Shown: one piece after another, positions 46,443 to 55,498 of the stretch | How the letters are laid out: every line of letters starts with the position of its first letter | How positions within the stretch are numbered: position 1 is the first letter of the stretch | Assembly (NCBI GenBank): GCA_023052935.1 | Contig: CM041297.1 | Location: forward strand, 50,883,917 to 50,947,916 | DNA from: Piezodorus guildinii | Lineage: Eukaryota > Arthropoda > Insecta > Hemiptera > Pentatomidae | Direction: 5' to 3' | DNA: 64,000 bases | The notes under the pieces: model-generated | What the model was told of the DNA's origin: nothing | The model's input: only the letters and a program-made list of their open reading frames with translations | The model's database searches: none | Translations under genes and position numbers: made by a program

Positions 46443-46796
46443 TCCTGATGAAACCTGAGTGATATTAAAGTCCAACAAAGTTTAATCAACAACCCTTTTT
46501 TCGAGAAATTCGTAAAAAGGAAAAACATTTAAGATATAAAGTGGTTCATCTGTTAAGCCGATTTCTATGAAAAGTTGCTTTGAATCCTCGGGCATAAAGT
46601 TATCTTAAATAGGAAATTTGAGTCGTAGGTTTTCGTTTTCTTACTATACTTACCGCACACACACACCCCAGGTGCCTTTTTGCGGACTTGGTTAATTGGA
46701 TCCAGAGGACCCTAAAACGTGTATGTAAACATGGGAAATATTTCAGTTGAAAACTAGAATTCGGTCAACCCTTAATATACATTTTCCATCGGTAAA

Positions 46797-47556
46797 CTGA
46801 AATAAAACTTATAAACGCCATAACAAAAAGAAAAAAGTTATCAACAAACAACTACAAAATTAAACGAGATTTGTTTAGACGATACCTAAGTTTTATTCAA
46901 GTCCAAATTGTATTTTTTAATATTAACACAATTGTAGTTTTTTAAATTTCCTTACCAGAAGTATAATAAATCATTTTTATACGGTTTTACACCACCATTC
47001 AGGGCGTTATTTCCTAAAGACTTATAAGTTCAAATTAAGTTTTTCTTTAGATGGGAAAATTAATTTTTCTGTTCTCAAGGTATCAAAATATAATTCTTGA
47101 AATATAATATAATATACCATTGGAAAGCTCAGTATTTTAGAAAAATTAATATACAATAAATTAAGTAGTGAAAGTTAATAGAGAGTGTCCCATAAACTTT
47201 TGAAAATATGTAATTTGTAATGTTGAAATGAGGAATGTTATGGTGATCCAGTGTTGCTACCGTACAATATTCTACAAATTATATTCTTCCAAAGAGAATA
47301 CATTTTAAAGAAGATTTTAAAAACAATTTTACGTTCTAAATCGTACGTAAATTGTTTAAATAAATGGAAAGTTATTGTTAATTACTTCTATTTTTAGATT
47401 CCCATAGAAACTAAATTAAGCTTTGAAAATGTACTTAAAATAGTTCTATGATTAGTTTAACTTAAGGAAGTTCTTATTTTGACTATTGAATCATATAGAA
47501 GGACATGTGGAATTAAGCTACAAACAATGGATATTTGTATAAATAAAGAAAATAAA
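46797..47556. other. A+T-rich spacer with a family C scrap
   Basis: At 47120-47160 ATACCATTGGAAAGCTCAG matches family C in reverse. The rest is unassigned. Confidence 0.35.
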
Positions 47557-47579
47557 AGTCTTGATAGTGCTCGAAACGT
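47557..47579 (+). other. Degraded CTTGA...CGAAACGT motif, copy 4
   Basis: AGTCTTGATAGTGCTCGAAACG: both outer boxes are there but the spacer is shortened and no stem forms. Confidence 0.3.
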
Positions 47580-48035
47580 GGAAGAATAGTAGCGAGTTAT
47601 ATTATATTATAATTGATTATAAGAATAAAGATGGAAGAAAATCATGCTTAATGTAATTTGGAAAATAGTTCATTAGAAATATAAAATAGTAATAAACTGA
47701 ATGAAATAAAACCTGTTTCGTATTTTTTTTTTTTAATAAATGCAACACAATCTCGTTGGTGTAAGAAGGCATAAATTATTTATTTTTTCTAGATATAAAA
47801 AATATCAAGAACCATGGTTTTCGCTAAATCCTAAAACATGAAACGGATTTCGATACAGGTTTCTCATTTAGGGAGTTTATTAGTACAATAGATTGCAATT
47901 AAGTATTTCTTTACATAAGAAAAATTACTTTTCTATAATTCATGGCATCTATAAACCTTTCTTGAAATATCAGAGTAGTACAGGCGTATAATATACCGTT
48001 GGATTTTAGAATAGCTAAAATATATCAATTTAAAT
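47580..48035. other. A+T-rich spacer with a family C scrap
   Basis: ATACCGTTGGATTTTAGAA near 47993 matches family C in reverse orientation, just before the LINE fragment. No other feature seen. Confidence 0.35.
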
Positions 48036-48575
48036 AGGGAAATGATGTAGCCGACAGAGAAGCAAACAGGGCGAGGCTGAGTGAACCTGCGACTGAAAGT
48101 GTAAACATAACCACAGCAGAAGAGTGGAAGAGGCATTGCAGGAAGACCATTATTAATAAGTGGAAAACTGAATGGGCTACTTCCAGTACTAAACTGAAAG
48201 AGATAAAGCAAGATGTATCACCTTGGACCACATCATGCAGAAAAAGTAGAAAGGAAGAGGTAGTGCTAGCAAGGCTGAGATAGGCCATACAGCCTTTACA
48301 CACGGATATTTAATGAGAGGCCTGGATCCGCCATTCTGTGATACATGTAACACATCACTGACCATAAAACACATTGTAACATCATGCACACTGTACACTG
48401 ACAACAGAACAAGACATAACATACCTTCAAGCTTAAAAGAAGCATTAGGAAGACATATGAAGACATAATTCTAAGACTTTTTGAGTTTTTTAGAGACATT
48501 GGTCTGTTAAACTCAATATAAGGTCTAAATATCTGCGAAGCAGAGGCGGGTAACTAGTTATAAAATAAAATAAAA
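48036..48575 (+). pseudogene. I-like LINE ORF2 C-terminal fragment (L9)
   Basis: Starts within the last RNase H motif, GNDVADREANRARLSEP, and continues AEEWKRHCRKTIINKWKTEW, KLKEIKQDVSPW, SRKEEVVLARLR, then after a one-base deletion near 48279 GHTAFTHGYLMRGLDPPF and CDTCNTSLTIKHIVTSC, a CX2CX7HX4C knuckle. This is the same layout as L1 (RLRIGH...HGYLLRGL...knuckle), so it is related to L1 but diverged. The 3' end is a TAAAATAAAATAAAA tail. 5'-truncated and frameshifted. Minus-strand frames over the same bases are shadows. Confidence 0.88.
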
Positions 48576-49085
48576 ACTATGATTTGAAGAAATAGTGAAT
48601 AAGGAAAAGGAAATCTGATTCCAGATAATGAGGATCTGTACATGAAAGAATGCCGCCCCTAATGAACGCTTACTGCGTAGGGCTAAGACTTAAGTCAATA
48701 CAGAGCTAAAATAAAAAAAAAAGTGGGGGGAGGGAGGTAGGTCTAACGAAGCCATGTTGAATATAATTGAGAAAACGAATGAGAAAGAGGGATCAACTTC
48801 AGTGCCCCTAACTCAAGGCCCAAATTAAAGGAGAGGGGGAAGAAGTTTGCTTTATATATAACGATAGGGTCGCCGGGTTATTTCTCAGCAAACAGCAGAT
48901 ATCTGAGCCCTTTATAATTACCTGGGGCCATTGGAAAGCCATTATTATACGGGCCCTTCGGCACCAACCCTACATCCCTTCTTCCCTTCATGGAGGTGTA
49001 CCAAGTCCTCAGTGTACTACGTCCACATCCTTAGTGAACCCACTATAAACCAGCAGAATAGATATCTATCAGATCGTGATGGTTA
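48576..49085. other. Spacer with GC-richer block
   Basis: Block 48640-48960 contains a G-rich run near 48723; nothing coding recognised. Confidence 0.4.
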
Positions 49086-49087
49086 TA

Positions 49088-49879
49088 TTGGGTTGAAAAA
49101 TAAGTTTGTGGCGTTTTTCAATATTTCAATTTAATCCTCTTAGTGCTTATAAAACTATACTGATGATCTCCGGGTCCTTGGTTTCAATCCCGGGTGTGGT
49201 AGAATATTATTTATTCTGTTAATTCAGTCGGGGAGCGACTCTAGGGTATGGAGACCCTCCTGGGGCAGACCTAGCATCTATCAATTGGTTACCTAAACAA
49301 AATTGGGGAAAAATCTTGCGACTGTGCGTGTTTAAGACATAATCACCTCATTCCACGGCTGTTGGCCCAGAAACAGTATGAATCTCAATGTACCAGAGCC
49401 TAAGACCCTTCATGGGATGTAATAGTAGAGGTTTTCATTTTATTTTATTTTTTTAGTGTTTATAAAAACACTTTTTCTTGGTCAATAATGTTTACATATT
49501 CTAAAAAAAGAATTATTTAAGTTGCTATTATGCGTCAGTTTCAATCGAAATTCCTTATCTTTAAGTAGTATTTTGCTAGCTCAATATGGAAGAGAACGAA
49601 ATTTCATTACGTCATTAAATATTTTTTCATTTCCGAAAAAGCAAACATGCTGCATAACAAGATTTGCAGTGTGTATTGGCGATTATGCCTTACGAGAAAA
49701 CACCATCCATCCATAAGTAGTTTGCTCGGTACAGAACAGAAAATTTTGACTAGAAAAACGCTAATTAATAAATTAGCAAAAAGTTGGCAACATATAATAG
49801 TCCAAAATGTTTCATATATAATTGATTATACATAATTACAGGAATCTGAAGTTTTTATTGAAATCGCCAGCAAAACCAA
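49088..49879 (+). mobile_element. Mariner remnant, mauritiana-like, split by a SINE (M3)
   Basis: Starts TTGGGTTGAAAAATAAGTTT after TA (49086-49087) and ends GGCGATTTC-like (inverted) at CAAAACCAA before TA (49880-49881). SINE B at 49156-49453 is inserted near the left end. The transposase N-terminus is readable from 49586: MEENEISLRH, a stop, FFHFRKSKHAA, then PYEKTPSIHK and FARYRTENFD, with four stops. This is the DNA-binding half of a mariner transposase; the catalytic half is deleted. It is the same subfamily as M1 by shared nucleotide blocks. Confidence 0.82.
49156..49453 (+). mobile_element. tRNA-derived SINE, family B, inserted in M3
   Basis: Sense copy: head with GGTTTCAATCCCGGG (box B region), GGGGAGCGACTCTAGGGTAT, CTGTTGGCCCAGAAACAGTA, AAGACCCTTCATGGGATGTA and a TTTTATTTTATTTTTT tail. 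TAGTGCTTATAAAAC at 49141-49155 and TAGTGTTTATAAAAAC at 49454-49469 are the target duplication with one substitution and one inserted base. Confidence 0.9.
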
Positions 49880-49881
49880 TA

Positions 49882-50223
49882 GTGTTAAATCATTAAAGTG
49901 TTTTAATTGACTAATTATATTTTTAATAATGAGTATCTTTGACTTTTAACATTTTTATTATCATAAAATTATCATCTGTCTAGATTTAGGGGTCTGGTCC
50001 CCATTATCAAATATCGATATTGGGCTGGCTTAATAGATAATCTGTTTATTAATTATCTATTTAGAAGAGTTAATACGTAAATACGTAATGGAACAACTCA
50101 TATTTTATCTATATTTCACTGTCAACTACCCGATAGACGATGTCTTGTCTTAACTATGTCTTAGCGAAACCTCTCATGCCGTTCATTCACGGGTGATGCG
50201 ATGACCAAGGGAAGAGGTGATTT
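49882..50223. other. A+T-rich spacer
   Basis: Nothing recognised. Confidence 0.45.
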
Positions 50224-50234
50224 TATATATATAT

Positions 50235-50305
<71 letters not shown>

Positions 50306-50310
50306 AGAGA
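50224..50310. repeat. Compound (TA)n-(GA)n microsatellite
   Basis: TA repeat with two AT phase breaks, then a GA repeat to 50310. Mirrors the arrangement at 866-978. Confidence 0.95.
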
Positions 50311-50400
50311 TTAGATTAGATTAGATTAGATTTTTATTGTCTTAGGGCCTGAGGCCCTTTCTTACAGACAAAGTAATAATTTTTACAATAATTAATGTGC
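50311..50400 (-). mobile_element. LINE 3' terminus with pentanucleotide tail
   Basis: Read on the minus strand: GGGCCTCAGGCCC, which can form a perfect five-pair hairpin, then AATAAAAA, then four TCTAA units. This is the layout of a LINE 3' end with a simple-repeat tail. No coding sequence is attached. The family is not identified. Confidence 0.5.
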
Positions 50401-50428
50401 CAAAAAAAAAAAAAAAAAAAAAAAAAAA

Positions 50429-51250
50429 GTGAGAGACTTTTATTACCTTAGAAAATTAAAATAAAAAAATGAACCTAACGACCAATGTAACTTTTCTCCC
50501 TTTTTCTTTCATAAGATGTTCTCCTGACTGCTATAAACACTACAAAAAAACAATTAGCGAAATCGGTCAAGTCGTTCACAAGTGATGCGTTCACCAAAGG
50601 TAAAGATGATTCATTTTTATATTTATAGATAATATATTAATTATATCACCACAAACTTTAAACAACGTTTTAAGGTTTTACTTTATCTTCAGGTATATCC
50701 TTAAACCATTTTTTTAATTATCACCACTTGAACATATTTTTACATAGTTTATCATATAACTATAACTTAACTAGCTTATAAGTTTGTAAGATTTGGTTCT
50801 AACTGGAAGTTCTTTTATACATCGCTAAATAGTCTAGGTGACGCTGCCGGAAAAAAAATATGCAGCAATCCTATGCGTTGTTAATTCATATAAATTTTAC
50901 TTAATAAAGCTTTTATTTATGTTTGGTTTGTCAAGATAAATTACCAAGATCCACCACGGATAGAAATGACACTTGTATATTTAAACTTTTGATAAATCAT
51001 CTAACATTAGAATGTGTGTGGTTTTAGGTCTAGAATCAGCTTTCTGATAGATACTATGTAAGAGCGGCTAAAAGAAAAAAATTCCTTTTTCTTCATTCGA
51101 AAGAGGGATGGATAATTCCAGAGATGCAAAATGAGTACGAGACAAGATTTGGAAAATTTCAGAAACAGATACAGATTTATACAACATGAACAAGGAACCA
51201 AGTCTAGAAATACAGCGTAAGTTTACAAATAATGAATTAAGTTTAATTAT
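50429..51250. other. Unassigned spacer
   Basis: Begins after a 27-base A run (50402-50428). No gene or repeat recognised. Confidence 0.4.
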
Positions 51251-51262
51251 AACTATAAATAT

Positions 51263-51558
51263 AGGGGCCACCCATAGCGTAGTGGTTAGCATAACAGCTT
51301 TCTATGCCATAGGTCGCGGGTTCGAACCCGTGGGTGGCCCTTGGATTTTTTAGTGGGAGTAAAAAATCCTTAGTTATGCCGTCCTTCGGAGGGGACGTTA
51401 AAAGGTGGTCCCGAGCCTGTGCGATGTCAGGTACTCGTTAAAGATCCCTATCCTAATAAAACCTGTGTAGGCAAAATTTAGGACTCCCACTGTGGCATCG
51501 TCCGATTAGCCATAGTAGCATAAAGTGACGTTAAATGAATAAATAAATAAAAAAAATA
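51263..51558 (+). mobile_element. tRNA-derived SINE, family A, best-preserved copy
   Basis: Head GGGGCCACCCATAGCGTAGT with box A TAGCGTAGTGG, box B GGTTCGAACCC perfect to consensus, and the acceptor-like complement GGGTGGCCC. Then GTGGGAGTAAAAAATCC, GCCGTCCTTCGGAGGGGACG, GGTCCCGAGCCTGTGCGATG, GACTCCCACTGTGGC, CGATTAGCC and an AAATGAATAAATAAATAAA tail. The 12-base duplication AACTATAAATAT at 51251-51262 and 51559-51570 is exact. RNA polymerase III transcription from the internal promoter is the expected mode; the enzyme that copied it would come from a LINE. Confidence 0.96.
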
Positions 51559-51570
51559 AACTATAAATAT

Positions 51571-52237
51571 GACTTAGACTAACGTCCCACAACTTTATTT
51601 ATGAATTCATTGGCTATGTCCATTCGCTAAGCTCCATCATTAACCAATTTCAAACATAAATTATTTTTTTATCTCCTAAACTATCAATCTTCCAAACGTA
51701 TGTAATACACAAAGGTATAGATGAAAACTAGTCGTTGTTACCGAATCTGGTCCATTTCTGAAGTCTTAAGAGACCAGAAAAACACCATTTATTTTTTACA
51801 TTTTTGTTATTCTTAGAGGACTATTCGCCCTAAAATAAAATTTTATTTTATTCCATATCATCTAAGTTTAATTAAGTGTCCAACCGTAAAAAGGACTCCA
51901 GGTTTCAAAAAAAAAAACTTCATATAGCTTATTTTACCAAAAAGAAGGGGAAAAAAATACAATGAAGTGAAAGACTCAATAGAGGTTTGATTAGAACAAT
52001 TTCGGTGGACAGTGAGGAGATGAAATTACAGGAGAGCGATAATAGGCCAATTTGGCCCTCCCAGAATAGCTTCAATTATAGAACATATGATAGTCCAATC
52101 GTTGCCATTGGGCAACGGCATTATCTCACTTCCACCGAGTTTTATAGGGCCGTTTTTTTGGAAATATATTATTATATTCGTTGGGAAATACTATAAATAC
52201 CAGGAAAAAAAAATCTGGTGCGCACAACACAAAACTT
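51571..52237. other. Unassigned spacer
   Basis: A 69-codon frame at 51987-52196 has no recognisable motif. Confidence 0.4.
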
Positions 52238-52380
52238 TCACTTACCTTCGTTGTTAAAATCAATTTAAGAATTTTTGAAACACCGTTAGAGATGAAATAA
52301 GTTTAAAGAATTAATTAAATTGATTTTCGATAGAAACATTTGTTTTATTAAATAATCTATTATATTATTATTAGTCCGGT
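52238..52380 (+). mobile_element. Family C repeat, left end only
   Basis: CAAAACTTTCACTTACCTTC, GTTGTTAAAATCAATT, GATTTTCGATAGAAACAT and TTAAATAATCTATTATATTA, then similarity stops. Confidence 0.65.
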
Positions 52381-53394
52381 CAAATTACACCAAAAAATAA
52401 GAGCAAAGCTACATAAATTCCCACCTGCCTATAAATCAGTAAGATTGCTTAAAATATTGTTAAAAATAAAATTTGAAATAAAATTCCCCGTCTTTCCTCT
52501 ACATGGAAATTTTTTTTATTCAAGGTCAAAGGTCAAAACAATGAGTTTTTCGCAAAGTTTAGCAAAACAGTAAGTTTTATCATAAAAATACCTTAAACAA
52601 AAATTGTAGATCATGAAATTATCTACAAATAAAATCTCAATAATTTTTTTCCTAAGAGCCACCGTTTTTGAGATATAACGATTCAAAAAGTAAAAGTTGT
52701 AATTGTCATAATATGCACACGTTTTCAAGCCACCGATGAGATAGTGTACTTAGCGCGTTTTTTTTTTTTTTTTTTTAACGTGGTTTCTCCAGTATGGCTA
52801 TTTCACGGTTCAAGTGTAATCCTGTTTGATTTGAAACTATTGAAAAATAATGGATATTAGCAGAGATAGAAAAGATAAAAGCAATTCAAGTTAAAAAAAA
52901 AAAAAAAGTAGTTGAGCTTTTTCTGGTTTTAAGAAGAAAATAATTATTTCAGTTGGAGTTCAAGCATTGAATAATACGAGTCTACATGTTCACCAAAAAC
53001 AATAGTTGTATTTGTCAATAAGCATATTGCTATTTCAAATACTAATACATCATCATCATATTAGCTTGTTTTAACAATATATTTTCAACAGTAAATATTT
53101 CTTTCACATTGAAATGACGAACTTTATACAAATAATTAATAAATATGTCTTATTTATATTTAATATTAAGCTCGAGTTACCTCTTACGACAATTTTTTGT
53201 TGTTGTCATATAATATAAATATAACTTTTAAATATTATTTTATTTTATATATATATCTCCAGCCTCATTAACTAATAGTAATAATTATGATTAAATTTGA
53301 ATTATAGTAACATTATGATCTATTGTTATTAATTATAAAGTTTAATAATTAAAGTGCTGGACCAATAAAATGTCTACATTTAATAGATTTACTT
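52381..53394. other. Unassigned spacer
   Basis: The part 52480-52740 looks like dispersed repeat sequence by its periodic Ala/Thr-rich A+T pattern, but no second copy lies in this window. A T run lies at 52758-52776. Confidence 0.3.
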
Positions 53395-53570
53395 AAGCAT
53401 GTTGCAAGTTTTACCCAATCGAACCCATTTAAATGATTTTGTTACTTCTTCTGGAGTTAGCTTATATTTTCCTAAAATATTTCGTTCGAACTCCTTTAAG
53501 ACAAGGCATATTGACCAAAAAGTGGTAAGTATCCTCTGGAGCATTAGGATTGCACATTGCACAGGTAGGT
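53395..53570 (-). pseudogene. LINE ORF2 zinc-knuckle remnant (L10)
   Basis: The minus strand reads CAMCNPNAPEDTYHFLVNMP, then CLKGVRTKYFRKI. This is the CX2C...ED.YHFL..CP.LK..R pattern at the C-terminus of LINE polymerases, with the last cysteine replaced by Met. Stops follow. Flanking limits are unclear. Confidence 0.6.
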
Positions 53571-53842
53571 ACCCTATCCCTCCTCCATTATCGACAGTTT
53601 AGTCCCATTAGTTTTCCTCTTACTATAATATCGAAGATTTGATGTAGCACCAAGTTTGTAGTAGATGCAAAAAATTGCCTTTTCCGAGTCTCAGTATTGC
53701 ATAGAACGTTTAGAATTAACTATGTGGGCTGTGGATATCATTTCTGCTAGGTTAAAAAAATCCACCCCGTATAGGCAATTAGGCAGTGGAAGAACTAAAA
53801 AAAAAAATGATTTTTTTTTTTAGTTCAACGTCTATGTTACTT
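53571..53842. other. Unassigned spacer
   Basis: May hold more of the L10 remnant, but no frame is convincing. Confidence 0.3.
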
Positions 53843-53939
53843 ATAGTAAACTATGGCTATCGGACAATGCTATTGTGGTAGTCCTAAATTTCGCTTTTCC
53901 AGGTTTAATTAGGATAGGAAGTACCTGACATGGATGCAT
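53843..53939 (-). mobile_element. tRNA-derived SINE, family A, distal part of a split copy
   Basis: GGCTATCGGACAATGC, GGTAGTCCTAAATTTCGC, CCAGGTTTAATTAGGATAGG and AGTACCTGACAT, then an abrupt break. The next expected bases (CGCACAGGCTC...) occur at 54471. Confidence 0.8.
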
Positions 53940-54470
53940 CGAATTGCGTCCCGTGATATTTTACAACCCTCGAAATCTTCCAAATTGATTTCTAGTCTAT
54001 CTCTATTGGGTATTGGGTCCCCTACCATGTAATAGGTGACATGTATAGGAACGCCTTATCAGCGCCACCAGGTTATAAGCTTATTAGCTGCTTTGCTAAG
54101 TCCAGTTAGTGAATTTTATGTTATAAAAAATAAGAATTTCTGCCAACAAGAAAAACCACATACATGGACTTTATCAAATTTTGAATTAAATAAGAGCCAA
54201 ATAACATAACAAAATCAAGTTTTATCAGATAAAAATAAATATTTAGGAAGTAAAGAAATGTACTGATATTTTATGGTTAAATATCAATGATATAGATTTT
54301 ACCTTATTACGGTATTAAATTTCACGTTTACCAATATCAGTCACCATTAGTCGATAGTTATTAAGAAGCTTATCGTAAACTGTATTTAAAAAATATTCTC
54401 TTATTTTCTTAAATAAAAATTAGTATATGAGGAGAAAAAAACCTGAATTTTAAATACAATACAATAGATA
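53940..54470. other. Unidentified ~530-bp insert within a SINE
   Basis: Sequence lying exactly between the two parts of a family A SINE. Starts GGATGCATCGAATTGCGTCC and ends AATACAATACAATAGAT, a repeat-like tail. No coding frame or terminal inverted repeat seen. A retroposon with an AATAC tail is one possibility. Confidence 0.55.
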
Positions 54471-54530
54471 GCACAGGCTAGGGACAAACATTTTACGTCC
54501 CTTCGGAAGGACGGAAAATAATTTCCTTAT
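54471..54530 (-). mobile_element. tRNA-derived SINE, family A, proximal part of a split copy
   Basis: AGCACAGGCTAGGGAC, TTTTACGTCCCTTCGGAAGG and ACGGAAAATAA resume the SINE interrupted at 53939. The head is lost. Confidence 0.75.
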
Positions 54531-55136
54531 TTTTTGGTGGACTTTTCTTTTGTCTCAAATTTCGCTATTTTTTACGTAATTCATTGATATTTTTATTCAT
54601 TTATTACAGTCTAAAATCAGCAAAATTTATAGGCAATAATGTCACACCAAGTTCGAAAATGCATAATTTTCTAATTTTTATTAAAAGTGGAATTCCGTCC
54701 ATTTCACGAAAATCTTTTTTATGTTATTTTTTGAATTTTAAATATTTTATAGATTTTTTAAAAAAAAAATATATATATATTACGATGTAAAAGAGATGGG
54801 AGGGGTAGGTTTATTCGTTGAGAGAGGGGACAACTATAATTGTAAAATGAATTAGGCAGGAGTACAGAGGTGAAGCGAGGCCGCGTATTGATTCTTGGTC
54901 GCTTGCGTTTATTGCATCGCCACTCCTGCACTTCATACTGTTCAAAACTCCACCTACCGTTTTATAATAGCACATCTATACATATGTTATAAACACGGAG
55001 TGGGACAGAAATTCGAAAAAATTTTTTTTTTTTTTTTTAAATACAAAAAATATTCAAAATACAAATTAACTTAGAAATTAAATTAAAAGAACACATTAAT
55101 AATAAACATAGAGATAATATTATTAAATATATATAT

Positions 55137-55171
<35 letters not shown>

Positions 55172-55370
55172 TCATATAAATATATAACACTATCCAATTA
55201 TAAACCAGCAGTATATAATATAAATTAACACAATATCTTACCGAACACGGTTACTATATATACTATTGTATAAAATTATCATTTTATAATTTTAGGTATT
55301 AAATTAAAATTTTAATATAGTAATCAACTCATCATCGTTATCACAAAAAAATTGTAAAAAGAAAAAAAAA

Positions 55371-55371
<1 letters not shown>
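54531..55371. other. A+T-rich spacer with TA tracts
   Basis: TA repeat at about 55125-55171 and a T run at 55022-55038. A slightly GC-richer patch at 54850-54960. Nothing coding recognised. Confidence 0.45.

Positions 55372-55412
<41 letters not shown>
55372..55412. repeat. (TA)n microsatellite
   Basis: Uniform TA repeat shortly before the 67-bp palindrome. Confidence 0.95.
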
Positions 55413-55416
<4 letters not shown>

Positions 55417-55431
55417 TACACGAGTATATAT

Positions 55432-55498
55432 ATAAGTTTCTGTTGTTCTCAGGTTTCAGTCAACAGTTGACTGAAACCTGAGAACAACAGAAACTTAT
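55432..55498. repeat. Perfect 67-bp palindrome
   Basis: Two 33-base arms (55432-55464 and 55466-55498), exact inverted complements around a single central A at 55465. The left arm begins ATAAGTTTCTGTTGTTCTCA and the right arm ends complementarily. The arms are of mixed composition, unlike the TA repeat around them, so the match is not a by-product of low complexity. No family recognised. Confidence 0.97.

Larger units (their letters stand above)
45641..46796 (+). mobile_element. Family C repeat interrupted by Jockey J7 and a SINE
   Basis: Left end GACTTTCACTTACCTCAGC, interrupted at about 45691 by J7 and then the SINE at 46246; resumes near 46500 with AAGATATAAAGTGGTTCATC, CTCGGGCATAAAGTTATC, ACACACACACCCC, TTTTTGCGGACTTGGTTAAT and ends CATCGGTAAACTGAAATAAA. 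The two ends again form an inverted repeat of the TTTCACTTACC type, with substitutions on the right. Confidence 0.7.

Noticed and set aside
48025..48499. Several 67-92 codon minus-strand frames
   Set aside because: They overlap LINE fragment L9, whose plus-strand reading shows the RNase H end and zinc knuckle.
51263..51345. Possible functional tRNA gene
   Set aside because: The head has A and B boxes and acceptor-like pairing, but it continues without a terminator into a SINE body shared by many copies.
52480..52740. A further dispersed repeat family
   Set aside because: The sequence has the feel of a dispersed repeat, but no second copy is present in this window to support it.
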